64,000 nt of DNA from Gaiellasilicea sp963829845 (GTDB taxonomy: Bacteria > Actinomycetota > Thermoleophilia > Gaiellales > Gaiellaceae): assembly GCA_963829845.1 (NCBI GenBank), contig CAWHKD010000012.1:1-64000 (forward strand), written 5' to 3'. The position numbers and the translations under genes are program-made. Below the pieces are notes generated by a model that saw only the letters and a list, made by a program, of their open reading frames with translations, was not told the DNA's origin and did no database searches. Positions 1-8,459 of this stretch are shown one piece after another (position 1 is the stretch's first letter; every line of letters starts with the position of its first letter).

Positions 1-28
1 TTCTCTCACACTACCCGCGCGCCCGACG

Positions 29-53
29 AGCTTGTGTTTCAGAAACACAAGCT
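29..53. repeat. Palindromic repeat, copy 1
   Basis: This is a perfect inverted repeat with 12-base arms (AGCTTGTGTTTC and its complement) around a single central A. It is conspicuously AT-rich for its surroundings. A second copy follows 51 bases later, and another pair lies near 12.35 kb. It lies 75 bases past the glgB stop in an otherwise gene-free left edge. It could be a REP-type intergenic repeat, an RNA hairpin at a 3' end, or a binding site for a dimeric regulator. No U-run follows, so a classical terminator is not supported. Confidence 0.8.
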
Positions 54-103
54 TTCCGAACGGCGGCCGAGGCGCAAGAACGAGCCGCTAGCGAGCGCGG
101 AAC

Positions 104-130
104 GAGCTTGTGTTACGGAAACACAAGCTC
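104..130. repeat. Palindromic repeat, copy 2 (overlaps glgB stop)
   Basis: This is a second copy of the same palindrome, with 11-base perfect arms (GAGCTTGTGTT and its complement) and one changed base near the centre compared with copy 1. Its right arm overlaps the first bases of the glgB stop codon at 129-131. On the glgB transcript the hairpin therefore begins at the stop codon, where it could protect the 3' end or mark the end of the operon. Confidence 0.75.
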
Positions 131-1997
131 ACGCCGACGCCGGCGCACCCGGCACGAGCCAGACGACGCCGAGCGGCGGCAGCGTGATCTCGGCCGACTG
201 CGGCTGCTCGTTCCAGGGGGTCTTCTCGGTCTCGATCCCAAGCCCATTGCCGACGTCGCCGCCGCCGTAGAAGCGGGAGTCCGTGTTCAGTGCCTCGTGC
301 CATTTGCCGGCCTTCGGCAGCCCGATCCGCCAGCCCTCGCGCACGACCGGCGAGAAGTTGCAGGCGACGACGAGCCAGCGCTCGCCGTCCTCGGTCCGCC
401 GCGCGAAAGCGAGCACGTTCTCGTTCGCCGCGTTCGGCTCCAGCCAGAGGAAGCCCTCGTGCGAGTGGTCGAGCTCCCAGAGCGCCGGCTCCTCCGCATA
501 GGCGGCGTTGAGGTCGCGAACGAGCGTCGCCATGGCCGCGTGGTCGGCCTGGTCGAGCAGGTGCCAGTCGAGCGACCCGGCCGGCTCGCTCCACTCCTTC
601 TCCTGCGCGAACTCGCTGCCCATGAAGAGCAGCTGCTTACCCGGATGCGCCCACATGTAGCCGTAGAGGGCGCGCAGGTTCGCGAAACGCTGCCAGCGGT
701 CGCCGGGCAGCCTCCGGAGCAGGGAGCCCTTCCCGTGCACGACTTCGTCGTGCGAGAGCGGCAGGACGAAGTTCTCGTTCCAGGCGTAGACCATCGAGAA
801 CGTCAGCTCGTGGTGGTGGAAGCGGCGGTGCACGGGCTCCTTCGAGAAGTACTCGAGCGTGTCGTGCATCCAGCCCATGTTCCACTTGAAGCCGAAGCCG
901 AGACCGCCGAGATAGGTCGGCCGCGAGACGCCAGGCCAGGCGGTGGACTCCTCCGCGATCGTCGTCACGCCGGGCTCGCGGCCGTAGACGACCTCGTTCA
1001 GCTCGCGCAGGAAGGAGACGGCCTCCAGGTCCTCGCGGCCGCCGTGGACGTTCGGCACCCACTCGCCGTGCTCGCGCGAGTAGTCGAGGTAGAGCATCGA
1101 GGCGACGGCATCGACGCGGAGGCCGTCGGCGTGGTACTCGCGCAGCCAGAAGAGCGCGTTCGCGAGCAGGAAGTTGCGCACCTCGTTGCGGCCGAGGTTG
1201 AAGATCAGCGTGCCCCAGTCGGGATGGGCACCGCGGCGCGGATCCTCGTGCTCGTAGAGCGCCGTCCCGTCGAAGCGCGCGAGCGCAAAATCGTCGCGCG
1301 GAAAGTGGGCGGGCACCCAGTCGAGGATGACGCCGATCCCCGCCTGGTGGAGCGCGTCCACGAGCGCCCGGAAGTCATCCGGCTCTCCCATCGTCGAGAC
1401 AGGCGCATAGAAGCCGGTCACCTGGTAGCCCCAGGACCCCGAGAACGGGTGGTGCATCACAGGCAGGAACTCGACGTGCGTGAAGCCGAGATCGCCCACG
1501 TAGGCGACGAGCTGCTCGGAGAGCTCCCTCCAGCCGAGCCCCAGCCGCCACGACTCGGCATGCACCTCGTAGACCGAGATCGGCGCCTTCAGCTGATCGA
1601 AGCTCCGGCGCCGCTCGAGCCAGCCGTCGTCGGCCCACTCGTAGCGCGAGCGGTGGACCCGCGAGGCCGTCTTCGGCGGGATCTCCGCATGGAAGGCGAA
1701 CGGGTCGGCCTTCAGGCGCAGCTGCCCGTCAGCGCCGTGTACCTCGAACTTGTACGCATCGCCCTCGGAGGCGTCGGGCACCACGACCGCCCAGATCCCG
1801 GACGAGCCCTGCGGCTCGAGCGGCTGCACGCGCCCGTCCCAGAGGTTCCAGTCGCCGACGACCGAGACGCCCCGCGCGTTCGGCGCCCACACCGCGAACG
1901 AGACCCCCTCGTCGGTGACGTGTGCGCCGAGCTGCTCGTAGATCCGCTCGTGACGTCCCTCGCCAACGAGATGGAGGTCGAGCTCGCCAAGACTCAC
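129..1997 (-). CDS. glgB: 1,4-alpha-glucan branching enzyme GlgB
   Basis: GlgB introduces alpha-1,6 branches into linear alpha-1,4-glucan. The 622-residue protein has a CBM48-like beta domain (about residues 20-110), a GH13 barrel and a C-terminal beta domain. Visible catalytic residues are the nucleophile D296 in LRVDAVASMLY, the acid/base E349 in TIAEES, and D417 in LSHDEVVHGK. It is shorter than the roughly 730 residues of many GlgB proteins because the extra N-terminal module is absent. It starts with GTG. It is the last gene of the glgE-treS-pep2-glgB operon, where it would branch the chains made by GlgE. The 67-base gap before it holds a structured repeat that supplies its ribosome binding site. 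Confidence 0.96.
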   Translation of the reverse strand: MSLGELDLHLVGEGRHERIYEQLGAHVTDEGVSFAVWAPNARGVSVVGDWNLWDGRVQPLEPQGSSGIWAVVVPDASEGDAYKFEVHGADGQLRLKADPFAFHAEIPPKTASRVHRSRYEWADDGWLERRRSFDQLKAPISVYEVHAESWRLGLGWRELSEQLVAYVGDLGFTHVEFLPVMHHPFSGSWGYQVTGFYAPVSTMGEPDDFRALVDALHQAGIGVILDWVPAHFPRDDFALARFDGTALYEHEDPRRGAHPDWGTLIFNLGRNEVRNFLLANALFWLREYHADGLRVDAVASMLYLDYSREHGEWVPNVHGGREDLEAVSFLRELNEVVYGREPGVTTIAEESTAWPGVSRPTYLGGLGFGFKWNMGWMHDTLEYFSKEPVHRRFHHHELTFSMVYAWNENFVLPLSHDEVVHGKGSLLRRLPGDRWQRFANLRALYGYMWAHPGKQLLFMGSEFAQEKEWSEPAGSLDWHLLDQADHAAMATLVRDLNAAYAEEPALWELDHSHEGFLWLEPNAANENVLAFARRTEDGERWLVVACNFSPVVREGWRIGLPKAGKWHEALNTDSRFYGGGDVGNGLGIETEKTPWNEQPQSAEITLPPLGVVWLVPGAPASA

Positions 1998-2064
1998 GGT
2001 TCCCGCTCCAGCGCCGGCAAAGCCGGCACCTCCGCTCCTTGGGTGAGCTCCGTCAAGCCTACGC
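1998..2064 (-). ncRNA. Intra-operon two-hairpin RNA element, copy 1
   Basis: The element fills the whole gap between the pep2 stop and the glgB GTG. Read on the minus strand, hairpin 1 is TGAGC/GCTCA (its first three bases are the pep2 stop) around the loop GTAGGCTTGACGGA. A conserved AGGAGCGGAGG linker follows, then hairpin 2, GTGCCGGC-TTT-GCCGGCGC, then TGGAGCGGGA just before the start codon. A second copy at 36038-36104 keeps the loop and linker sequences but changes both stems with pairing preserved. The purine-rich tail probably acts as the glgB ribosome binding site. I do not recognise the family. Confidence 0.6.
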
Positions 2065-3471
2065 TCACTGCTGCTCCAGCATGCGGAGAATGCCCGCGAC
2101 CGGGATCGCGACCCAGTCGGGCCGGTTGTGGAGCTCGTAGCGGAGCTCGTAGACGGCCTTCTCCAGCTCGAACACCGTCAGCAGCCGTTCGACCTGGTCG
2201 CGGCTGGACGGCAGCAGCGCAGGATCGGTCGAGTCCAGGTAGCCGTCGAGGAACTCGGCGCGGCAGCGGTCCTCCCAGCCGTCGGGCGGATCGACGTTCC
2301 GCCGGATCTTCGCTGCCGAGGCGGCGTACGCGAACGAGCGGAGCATCCCCGCGACGTCGCGGAGCGGAGATGTCTTCCGGCGCCGCTCGGGGACCGAGCG
2401 CGCAGGCTCGCCTTCGAAGTCGAGCAGCAGCCAGTCGTCCTCGTCCGTCCAGAGCGCCTGCCCGAGGTGATAGTCGCCGTGCGTGCGGATCACGCGGCCG
2501 ACGTGGCCGATGTTCGTAAGCAAGCGCAGATGGTCGCGCACCTCCTCGCCGCGGCCGCGGACGTGCTCGAGCGCCGGGATGTCGGGCAGGGAGGCGAAGA
2601 CGTGCTCGATCTCCTCGTCGATCGACGCGGAGAGGAGCCCGAGCGCCTCGTTGCTCGGATCCTCGGGGGCGAAGTGCGGGTCGCTCGGATCGGACGCAAG
2701 AGCGTTGTGCAGGAACGCCGTCACCTCGCCGAGGCGGCGCGCGTGCTCCGGCAGCCAGTCGGGCTCGCCGCGCACGAGCGTGTCGCGCGTCAGCTCCCAG
2801 CCGTCGCCCCTACCGGACACGAACTGCTGCACGGTCGCGAGCGTCGCCTCGAGCGGCCGGCCCTCGTACGCGATGTAGCCCTCGAGTGCCGGTGTGTGCT
2901 CGAACGCTCGCTCGGTGAGGAACCGGAGCACCTCGAGCTCGGGGTTCATCCCCGGCGCGATCCGGCGGTAGAACTTGAGCGCGTAGCGCTCGTCGAGCAC
3001 CAACGAGCTGTTCGACTGCTCGGCGCCCATCGGCCGCGCAGACTGGACCTCTTCGGGGAGCTCGCCCGTCGGCCTGAAGGCGATTGTCGCCTCGGGGGTC
3101 TGGAGCGACGAGCCGGTCCGCATCAGCTCGAGCATCCTGCGCGCAAGCTCGGGGTCTGCGATCGCGTCGTATGCGACCCAGCCGTCCGTCTCGGCGATCA
3201 CCGATTCCTTCCACCCGTCCGCCGAGGGCCGGAACCCCAGCGGGAGGTGGTAGAGGTCGTGCGTCTGCAGGCCGTAGCGCACCTCGACGATCGCGATCGC
3301 GAGAATCGGCGGCTCGCCCGGCGTCACCCCGGCGTCGAGGACGCGCGCGTCGAGTACGTCCTTCGACTTGCCCCCGAACCACCGCTGCGAGGCGATCGTG
3401 CCGAGCAGGACGAGCCCGTCGAGGAAGTGGAGGTCGCCGCTCTCGATGCGGGACTTCAGGTCACTCGTCAT
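2065..3471 (-). CDS. pep2: Maltokinase Pep2/Mak
   Basis: This kinase phosphorylates maltose with ATP to give alpha-maltose 1-phosphate, the donor used by GlgE. The N-terminal cap region (IASQRWFGGKSKDV) and the C-terminal aminoglycoside-phosphotransferase-like lobe with HGDYHLGQ and DFEGEP match maltokinases. The open frame continues upstream, but translation most likely starts at the ATG at 3471 (MTSDLKSR). That start overlaps the treS stop by 11 bases and gives a 468-residue protein of normal family length. The upstream extension is out-of-frame treS sequence. The gene lies between treS and glgB, as expected for the GlgE pathway. Confidence 0.93.
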   Translation of the reverse strand: MTSDLKSRIESGDLHFLDGLVLLGTIASQRWFGGKSKDVLDARVLDAGVTPGEPPILAIAIVEVRYGLQTHDLYHLPLGFRPSADGWKESVIAETDGWVAYDAIADPELARRMLELMRTGSSLQTPEATIAFRPTGELPEEVQSARPMGAEQSNSSLVLDERYALKFYRRIAPGMNPELEVLRFLTERAFEHTPALEGYIAYEGRPLEATLATVQQFVSGRGDGWELTRDTLVRGEPDWLPEHARRLGEVTAFLHNALASDPSDPHFAPEDPSNEALGLLSASIDEEIEHVFASLPDIPALEHVRGRGEEVRDHLRLLTNIGHVGRVIRTHGDYHLGQALWTDEDDWLLLDFEGEPARSVPERRRKTSPLRDVAGMLRSFAYAASAAKIRRNVDPPDGWEDRCRAEFLDGYLDSTDPALLPSSRDQVERLLTVFELEKAVYELRYELHNRPDWVAIPVAGILRMLEQQ

Positions 3472-5146
3472 CGGCAGGGTCCTGAAGCTGGAACCAGAAG
3501 AAGCCGCGCGGCCCGAGCGTGAGCAGGTACGGCAGCTCACCGATCTGGGGAAAGCGCGTATTGCCGAACATCTCGACCGGGACGCGGCCGGCGAACATCG
3601 AGAGATCGAGCTCGACCGCCTGCGCCGTCCGGGCGAGGTTGTGGACGCAGAGGATGATGTCCTCTGAGAACGAGCGGATCTGGGCGAAGATCTTCGGGTT
3701 CTCGGGCCGGAGCACGCGGTAGTCGCCGACACCGAAGACTGGGTGCTGCTTGCGCAGCTCGATGAAGCGCCGCAGCCAGCGCAAGAGCGAGGTCGGCAGG
3801 CGCAGCTGCGCCTCGACGTTGACGGCCTGGAACCCGTAGACCGGGTCCATCAGCGGCGGCAGGTAGAGCTGCGCGAAGTCGGCGCGGGAGAAGCCGCCGT
3901 TGCGGTCACCGGTCCACTGCATCGGCGTCCGGACGCCGTCGCGGTCGCCGAGGTAGACGTTGTCGCCCATCGCGATCTCGTCGCCGTAGTAGAGGACGGG
4001 GGAGCCCGGGAGCGAGAAGAGGATCGCGTGCATCAGCTCGATCTCGTCGCGGCCGCCGTCGAGCAGCGGCGCGAGCCGGCGACGGATCCCGAGGTTGAGC
4101 TTCATCCGCGGGTCCTTCGCATACTCCTCGTACATGTAGTCGCGCTCCTCGTCCGTGACCATCTCGAGCGTCAGCTCGTCGTGGTTGCGAAGGAAGAGTC
4201 CCCACTGGGCGTTGTCGGGGATCTCCGGCGTCCGGTCGAGGATCTCGATCATCGGCAGCGCCTCCTCCCGCCGCAGCGACATGAACATCCGCGGCATCAC
4301 GGGGAAGTGAAAGGCCATGTGGCACTCGTCCCCGTCCCCAAAGTATGCAACCACGTCCTCGGGCCACTGGTTCGCCTCGGCCAGGAGGACGCGGTCGGGG
4401 TAGTTGGCGTCGATCTCGGCCCGGACGCGCTTCAGGTACTCGTGTGTGCGCGGCAGGTTCTCGCAGTTCGTCCCCTCCGCCTCGTAGAGGTACGGCACCG
4501 CGTCGAGCCGGAAGCCGTCGAGGCCGAGATCGAGCCAGAAGCGCAGCACCTCGATCATCGCGTCCTGCACCGCCGGGTTCTCGTAGTTGAGATCGGGCTG
4601 GTGGTTGAAGAAGCGGTGCCAGTAGTACTGGCCGCGCACGGGGTCGTGGGTCCAGTTCGAGACCTCCGTGTCGATGAAGATGATCCGCGCGTCGCTGTAC
4701 GGCTCGTCCGTGTCCGACCAGACGTAGAAGTCGCCGTAAGGCCCATCCGGGTCCTCGCGCGAGGCCTGGAACCAGGGATGGTCGGAGGAGGTGTGGTTCA
4801 TGACGAGGTCGACGATCACCCGCATCCCGCGCTCGTGCGCCGCCTCGACGAAGGTGCGGAAGTCCTCCACCGTGCCGTACTCGGGGTTGATCCCGTAGAA
4901 GTCGGCGATGTCGTAGCCGCCGTCGCGGAGCGGCGAGGGGTAGAACGGCAGCATCCAGATACAGTCGATCCCGAGCCACTGCAGGTAGTCGAGCTTCTGC
5001 TGAAGGCCGCGGAAGTCGCCGGAGCCGTCATCGTTGCCGTCGAAGAACGCGCGGGTATGGATCTCGTAGAAGACGGCCGTCTTGAACCAATTCGGGTTGG
5101 ACTCGAACCAGTGGACCGGCTGCTCGTGCCGCTCGACGTCGCTCAT
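3461..5146 (-). CDS. treS: Trehalose synthase TreS (maltose alpha-D-glucosyltransferase)
   Basis: TreS interconverts trehalose and maltose and here supplies maltose to Pep2. The 561-residue GH13 protein begins with the typical MHEQPVHWFESNPNWFKTAVFYE-like region and carries the catalytic motifs DGFRLDAVPYLYEAEG (nucleophile Asp), LLAEANQWPEDV (acid/base Glu) and RNHDELTLEMV (transition-state Asp). Its length matches stand-alone TreS without a fused kinase domain. Its start overlaps the glgE stop by 4 bases (ATGA), so translation is probably coupled. No otsA, otsB or treY/treZ gene is visible, so the source of trehalose lies outside the window. Confidence 0.95.
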   Translation of the reverse strand: MSDVERHEQPVHWFESNPNWFKTAVFYEIHTRAFFDGNDDGSGDFRGLQQKLDYLQWLGIDCIWMLPFYPSPLRDGGYDIADFYGINPEYGTVEDFRTFVEAAHERGMRVIVDLVMNHTSSDHPWFQASREDPDGPYGDFYVWSDTDEPYSDARIIFIDTEVSNWTHDPVRGQYYWHRFFNHQPDLNYENPAVQDAMIEVLRFWLDLGLDGFRLDAVPYLYEAEGTNCENLPRTHEYLKRVRAEIDANYPDRVLLAEANQWPEDVVAYFGDGDECHMAFHFPVMPRMFMSLRREEALPMIEILDRTPEIPDNAQWGLFLRNHDELTLEMVTDEERDYMYEEYAKDPRMKLNLGIRRRLAPLLDGGRDEIELMHAILFSLPGSPVLYYGDEIAMGDNVYLGDRDGVRTPMQWTGDRNGGFSRADFAQLYLPPLMDPVYGFQAVNVEAQLRLPTSLLRWLRRFIELRKQHPVFGVGDYRVLRPENPKIFAQIRSFSEDIILCVHNLARTAQAVELDLSMFAGRVPVEMFGNTRFPQIGELPYLLTLGPRGFFWFQLQDPADDE

Positions 5147-6957
5147 GCCGAGCCGATCTTCATCACATGTGCGCCGCCGGGGGCGAGTCCGACATAGTTG
5201 CGCCCGGTCCGCCAGCGGTAGCGCTCGCCCGTGAGCAGGTCGCGAACGGGGAACTCCTCCGGGAGCCCGAGGTGCGGCGGGACGACGACGACGTCCTCGC
5301 GAGGGCTCGCCGGATCGAGGTTCGCCGCGACGGCGACGTCAGGTGCCTTGAAGTAGGCGAAGACGTGGTCGCCGTGCGTGTCGAGCAGGTGCAGGTTGTC
5401 GAAGCGCTGCAGGGCCGGCTCGGCGCGGCGGAGCTCGTTCAGCCTCCGGACGAGCGGGAGCAGCGGCCCGTCGAGCGCCCGCTGCTTCACCTCATACTTC
5501 TCGGAGTCGAGGTACTCCTCGCTGCCGTGCGCGACCGGGACGTTCTCGCAGTGCTCGTAGCCGGAGTAGATCCCGTACGAGGGAGATAACGTCGCCGCGA
5601 GCAGGAGCCGGAGCTCGAAGGCCGCCCGGCCGCCCTCCTGCAAATACTCGTGGAGGATGTCCGGGGTGTTCGCGAAGAAGTTGGGCCGGTAGTACGGCGC
5701 CCACTCGAGCAGCTGGTGGAGGAACTCGGCCAGCTCCCACTTCGTGTTCTTCCACGTGAAGTAGGTGTACGACTGGCTGAAGCCGATCTTCGCGAGCGTC
5801 GTCATCATCGCCGGCCGCGTAAACGCCTCGGCGAAGAAGACGGTGTCCGGGAACTCGGCGCGGACCTCGGCGATCAGCCATTCCCAGAACGGCACCGACT
5901 TCGTGTGCGGGTTGTCGACTCGGAACGCGCGCACGCCGTGTCTGCACCAGTGCATGACGACGCCCTCGAGCGCCTCCCACAGACCCGGCCAGTCCTCGGA
6001 GTCGAAGTTGACGTTGTAGATGTCCTGATAGCGCTTGGGCGGGTTCTCGGCGTACTTGAGCGTCCCGTCGGGACGACGGTTGAACCACTCCGGATGCTCC
6101 GTCAGCCAGGGATGATCGGGCGACGTCTGGATCGCGAAATCGAGCGCGATCTCGAGGCCGGCCTTCCGCGCCGCGGCGACGAGCTCGTCGAACTCCTTCA
6201 ACGTCCCCAGCCCGGGATGGATTGCGTCGTGACCGCCCTCCTTGCCGCCGATCGCCCAGGGGCTGCCAGGATCGCCCTTCGCGGCGGTCAGCGAGTTGTT
6301 GCGGCCCTTGCGATTCGTCTCCCCGATCGGGTGGATCGGCGGCAGGTAGATGACGTCGAAGCCGAGCTCTGCGAGCTGCGGCACGATCTTCCGGACGCCC
6401 TTGAAGCCGCCCCAGCTGCGGGGGAAGAGCTCGTACCAGGCGCCGAACCGCGCACGGATCCGCTCGACGTCGACCTCGAGCGGCTTTGCGAGCGATGTCC
6501 TCCCGTGGCGGTTCTTCGCTCCCTGCTTCGCAGCGACGGCACGCCACGCGTCCAGGTCGCCCGGGCCGAAGAGCGCCTCGGCCTCGGAGAGCTCCCCGGC
6601 GAGCTCGGTCTGGCCGGCCGCGAGCTTGCGGTCGATCTCGTCGAGCAGCGTCGCATAGCGGTCGACCCAGGCCTCGATCGTGAACTGCCAGCGGCCGAGC
6701 CCCGCAGGCCGAAAGCTGCCCGCCCAGCGGTCGTTGCCGCGCGGCTCGAGCGGAGCCTCGAGCCACTTGCGCGAGCCGGCCGCCCGGTAGCGCACGACCG
6801 CGCGGAGGATGTCGTGGCCGTCCTTGAAGATCGTCGCCGCGAGGTCGACGGAATCGCCCTCGGTCGCCTTGACGGGATAGCGTCCGCAGTCGACCTGGGG
6901 GCGTACGTCCTGGATCTGGATCCGGGGCGGAGGCTGCTTGGCGGAGGGTGTGGGCAC
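5143..6957 (-). CDS. glgE: Alpha-1,4-glucan:maltose-1-phosphate maltosyltransferase GlgE
   Basis: GlgE extends alpha-1,4-glucan with maltosyl units from maltose 1-phosphate. The 604-residue protein has the N-terminal beta and helical regions (about residues 1-170), then the barrel with FGAWYELFPRSWGGFKGV, YLPPIHPIGETNRKGRNN, VRAFRVDNPHTKS (nucleophile Asp) and VFFAEAFTRP (acid/base Glu). It is somewhat shorter than the roughly 660-700 residues usual in mycobacteria and streptomycetes. It is the first gene of a four-gene minus-strand operon with treS, pep2 and glgB. Only about 41 bases separate it from the divergent malQ, so both promoters must lie in this short gap or within the opposing gene. 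Confidence 0.95.
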   Translation of the reverse strand: MPTPSAKQPPPRIQIQDVRPQVDCGRYPVKATEGDSVDLAATIFKDGHDILRAVVRYRAAGSRKWLEAPLEPRGNDRWAGSFRPAGLGRWQFTIEAWVDRYATLLDEIDRKLAAGQTELAGELSEAEALFGPGDLDAWRAVAAKQGAKNRHGRTSLAKPLEVDVERIRARFGAWYELFPRSWGGFKGVRKIVPQLAELGFDVIYLPPIHPIGETNRKGRNNSLTAAKGDPGSPWAIGGKEGGHDAIHPGLGTLKEFDELVAAARKAGLEIALDFAIQTSPDHPWLTEHPEWFNRRPDGTLKYAENPPKRYQDIYNVNFDSEDWPGLWEALEGVVMHWCRHGVRAFRVDNPHTKSVPFWEWLIAEVRAEFPDTVFFAEAFTRPAMMTTLAKIGFSQSYTYFTWKNTKWELAEFLHQLLEWAPYYRPNFFANTPDILHEYLQEGGRAAFELRLLLAATLSPSYGIYSGYEHCENVPVAHGSEEYLDSEKYEVKQRALDGPLLPLVRRLNELRRAEPALQRFDNLHLLDTHGDHVFAYFKAPDVAVAANLDPASPREDVVVVPPHLGLPEEFPVRDLLTGERYRWRTGRNYVGLAPGGAHVMKIGSA

Positions 6958-6998
6958 GCTTCGTGGACTTTCAGCGAACGGCGAACTTCAAACAGACG

Positions 6999-8147
6999 AT
7001 GAAGCTTCAACGATCCAGCGGTGTCGTGCTGCACCCGACCTCGCTCCCGAGCGGCACGCTCGACGCCGACGCCTACGCGTTCGTCGACTGGCTCGCAGCG
7101 GCGGGGCAGAGCTGGTGGCAAGTGCTCCCGCTCGGGCCGCCGGACGATGTCGGCTCGCCCTACGCGTCAGCGTCGGCATTCGCGTCGTGGGACGGCTTCC
7201 TCGCCGACCCGTCGGCGCCGGTTGCAGCCCCCGAGCGAGCTGCATTCCGCCGCGCGAACGCGTTCTGGATCGAGGACTGGGCGGCCGCAGGCGGAAGCGT
7301 CGACGACCAGGTTCGCTTCCATCGCGAGTGGTCGGCGCTGCGCGGCTATGCCGCCGAGCGGGGCGTGCGCCTGATCGGCGACCTCCCGATCTACGTCGCC
7401 CAGGGCAGTGTCGACCAGCGCTCGCACCCCGGCCTTTTCCTCCCCGGCCTCGTCGCTGGGGCGCCGCCCGACAAGCTCGGCCCGCTCGGCCAGCACTGGG
7501 GCAACCCGCTCTTCGACTGGGAGGCGCTGGCCCGCCACGGCTACCGCTGGTGGATCGAGCGCCTGCGGCGGACGTTCGCGCTCTTCGACCTGACACGGAT
7601 CGACCACTTCCGGGGCTTCGCGGAGTTCTGGGCGATCCCGAAGCGGGCACGCGACGCTCGCTCGGGGCGCTGGCTGCCGGGTCCGGGCGCCGCGGTCTTC
7701 GAGGCGGCGGAGCGAGAGCTCGGCCCGCTGCCCGTGATCGCGGAGGACCTGGGCCTGATCACGCCGGACGTCTCCGCGCTGCGCGACCGGCTCGGGTTCC
7801 CCGGCATGGTCGTGCTCCTCTGGGCATTTCAAGGGCCGGCGCGCAACCCGCACCGATTCGAGAACCATCGCGAGCAGCAGGTGATCTACACGACGACACA
7901 CGACACCGACACCCTGCGCGGTCATTTCAAGCGCCGGAAGCCGTGGCCGCTGATCGAGCAGGCACTCTCGTCCCGGGCCGCGCTCGCGATGATCCCGGTA
8001 CAGGACGTGCTCGAGCTCGGCAGCGAGGCGCGGATGAACACGCCGGGACAGCTGCACGGGAACTGGAGCTGGCGGCTCGAGCCGGGGCAGCTGACCGACG
8101 AGCACGCCGCGCGGCTGCGCGCCGCAACCGTCGCGGCGGGACGCTAG
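6999..8147 (+). CDS. malQ: 4-alpha-glucanotransferase MalQ, short form
   Basis: MalQ is a GH77 amylomaltase that disproportionates alpha-1,4-glucans. The catalytic triad is visible: nucleophile Asp in LTRIDHFRGF, acid/base Glu in VIAEDLGLI and Asp in TTTHDTDTLRGHF. At 382 residues it is well below the usual 500 or so. Comparing remembered family motifs, segments seem reduced between SPYASASAFAS and IGDLPIYV. The ATG at 6999 (MKLQRSSGVV) fits the GH77 N terminus better than the GTG at 6948, which would overlap the divergent glgE. It probably remodels or degrades the glucan made by the neighbouring operon. Confidence 0.9.
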   Translation: MKLQRSSGVVLHPTSLPSGTLDADAYAFVDWLAAAGQSWWQVLPLGPPDDVGSPYASASAFASWDGFLADPSAPVAAPERAAFRRANAFWIEDWAAAGGSVDDQVRFHREWSALRGYAAERGVRLIGDLPIYVAQGSVDQRSHPGLFLPGLVAGAPPDKLGPLGQHWGNPLFDWEALARHGYRWWIERLRRTFALFDLTRIDHFRGFAEFWAIPKRARDARSGRWLPGPGAAVFEAAERELGPLPVIAEDLGLITPDVSALRDRLGFPGMVVLLWAFQGPARNPHRFENHREQQVIYTTTHDTDTLRGHFKRRKPWPLIEQALSSRAALAMIPVQDVLELGSEARMNTPGQLHGNWSWRLEPGQLTDEHAARLRAATVAAGR

Positions 8148-8446
8148 GGCCTGACCGGCAGGTTGCTGGCGACCGTCCGGCCGCCCCCGGCGCTTTCGTA
8201 GATGACATCGACGACGTCGTTCTGCCGGTAGGTGCCTGCTACGCCGAATACGATCGACGTCCAGCGCCAGAAGCCGAGCTTGCCCTCCTGGTGCAACTCC
8301 CGGGTGAAGATCAGGGAGCCCTGCTCGACCCGGTAGTCGGCGCCCGCGTGCTGCGCGACACCGTTGACGTACACCTCCGCGGGACGCTCCACGCCGGGCG
8401 GGAGCTCGACGCGGGTTCCGCTGCGCACCGCCTTGGCCACCTTCAT
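8144..8446 (-). CDS. Conserved hypothetical small protein next to cytochrome oxidase
   Basis: This 100-residue protein has no signal peptide or membrane segment and looks like a compact beta-rich domain (VYVNGVAQHAGADYRV, SLIFTRELHQEGKLGFWRW, YRQNDVVDVIYE). I recall similar proteins of unknown function in high-GC actinobacteria, but I cannot name a domain. The frame is open further upstream, but ATG at 8446 (MKVAKAVRSG) is preferred because longer starts would run into ctaC. It is divergent from ctaC with only 13 bases between the starts, and its stop overlaps the malQ stop. Confidence 0.6.
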   Translation of the reverse strand: MKVAKAVRSGTRVELPPGVERPAEVYVNGVAQHAGADYRVEQGSLIFTRELHQEGKLGFWRWTSIVFGVAGTYRQNDVVDVIYESAGGGRTVASNLPVRP

Positions 8447-8459
8447 AGAATGGCAGCCC

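Noticed and set aside
108..2519. Long open frame of about 800 codons antisense to glgB and pep2
   Set aside because: It is a by-product of extreme GC content. The Arg/Val/Leu-rich product matches no family, while both minus-strand genes have full catalytic motifs.
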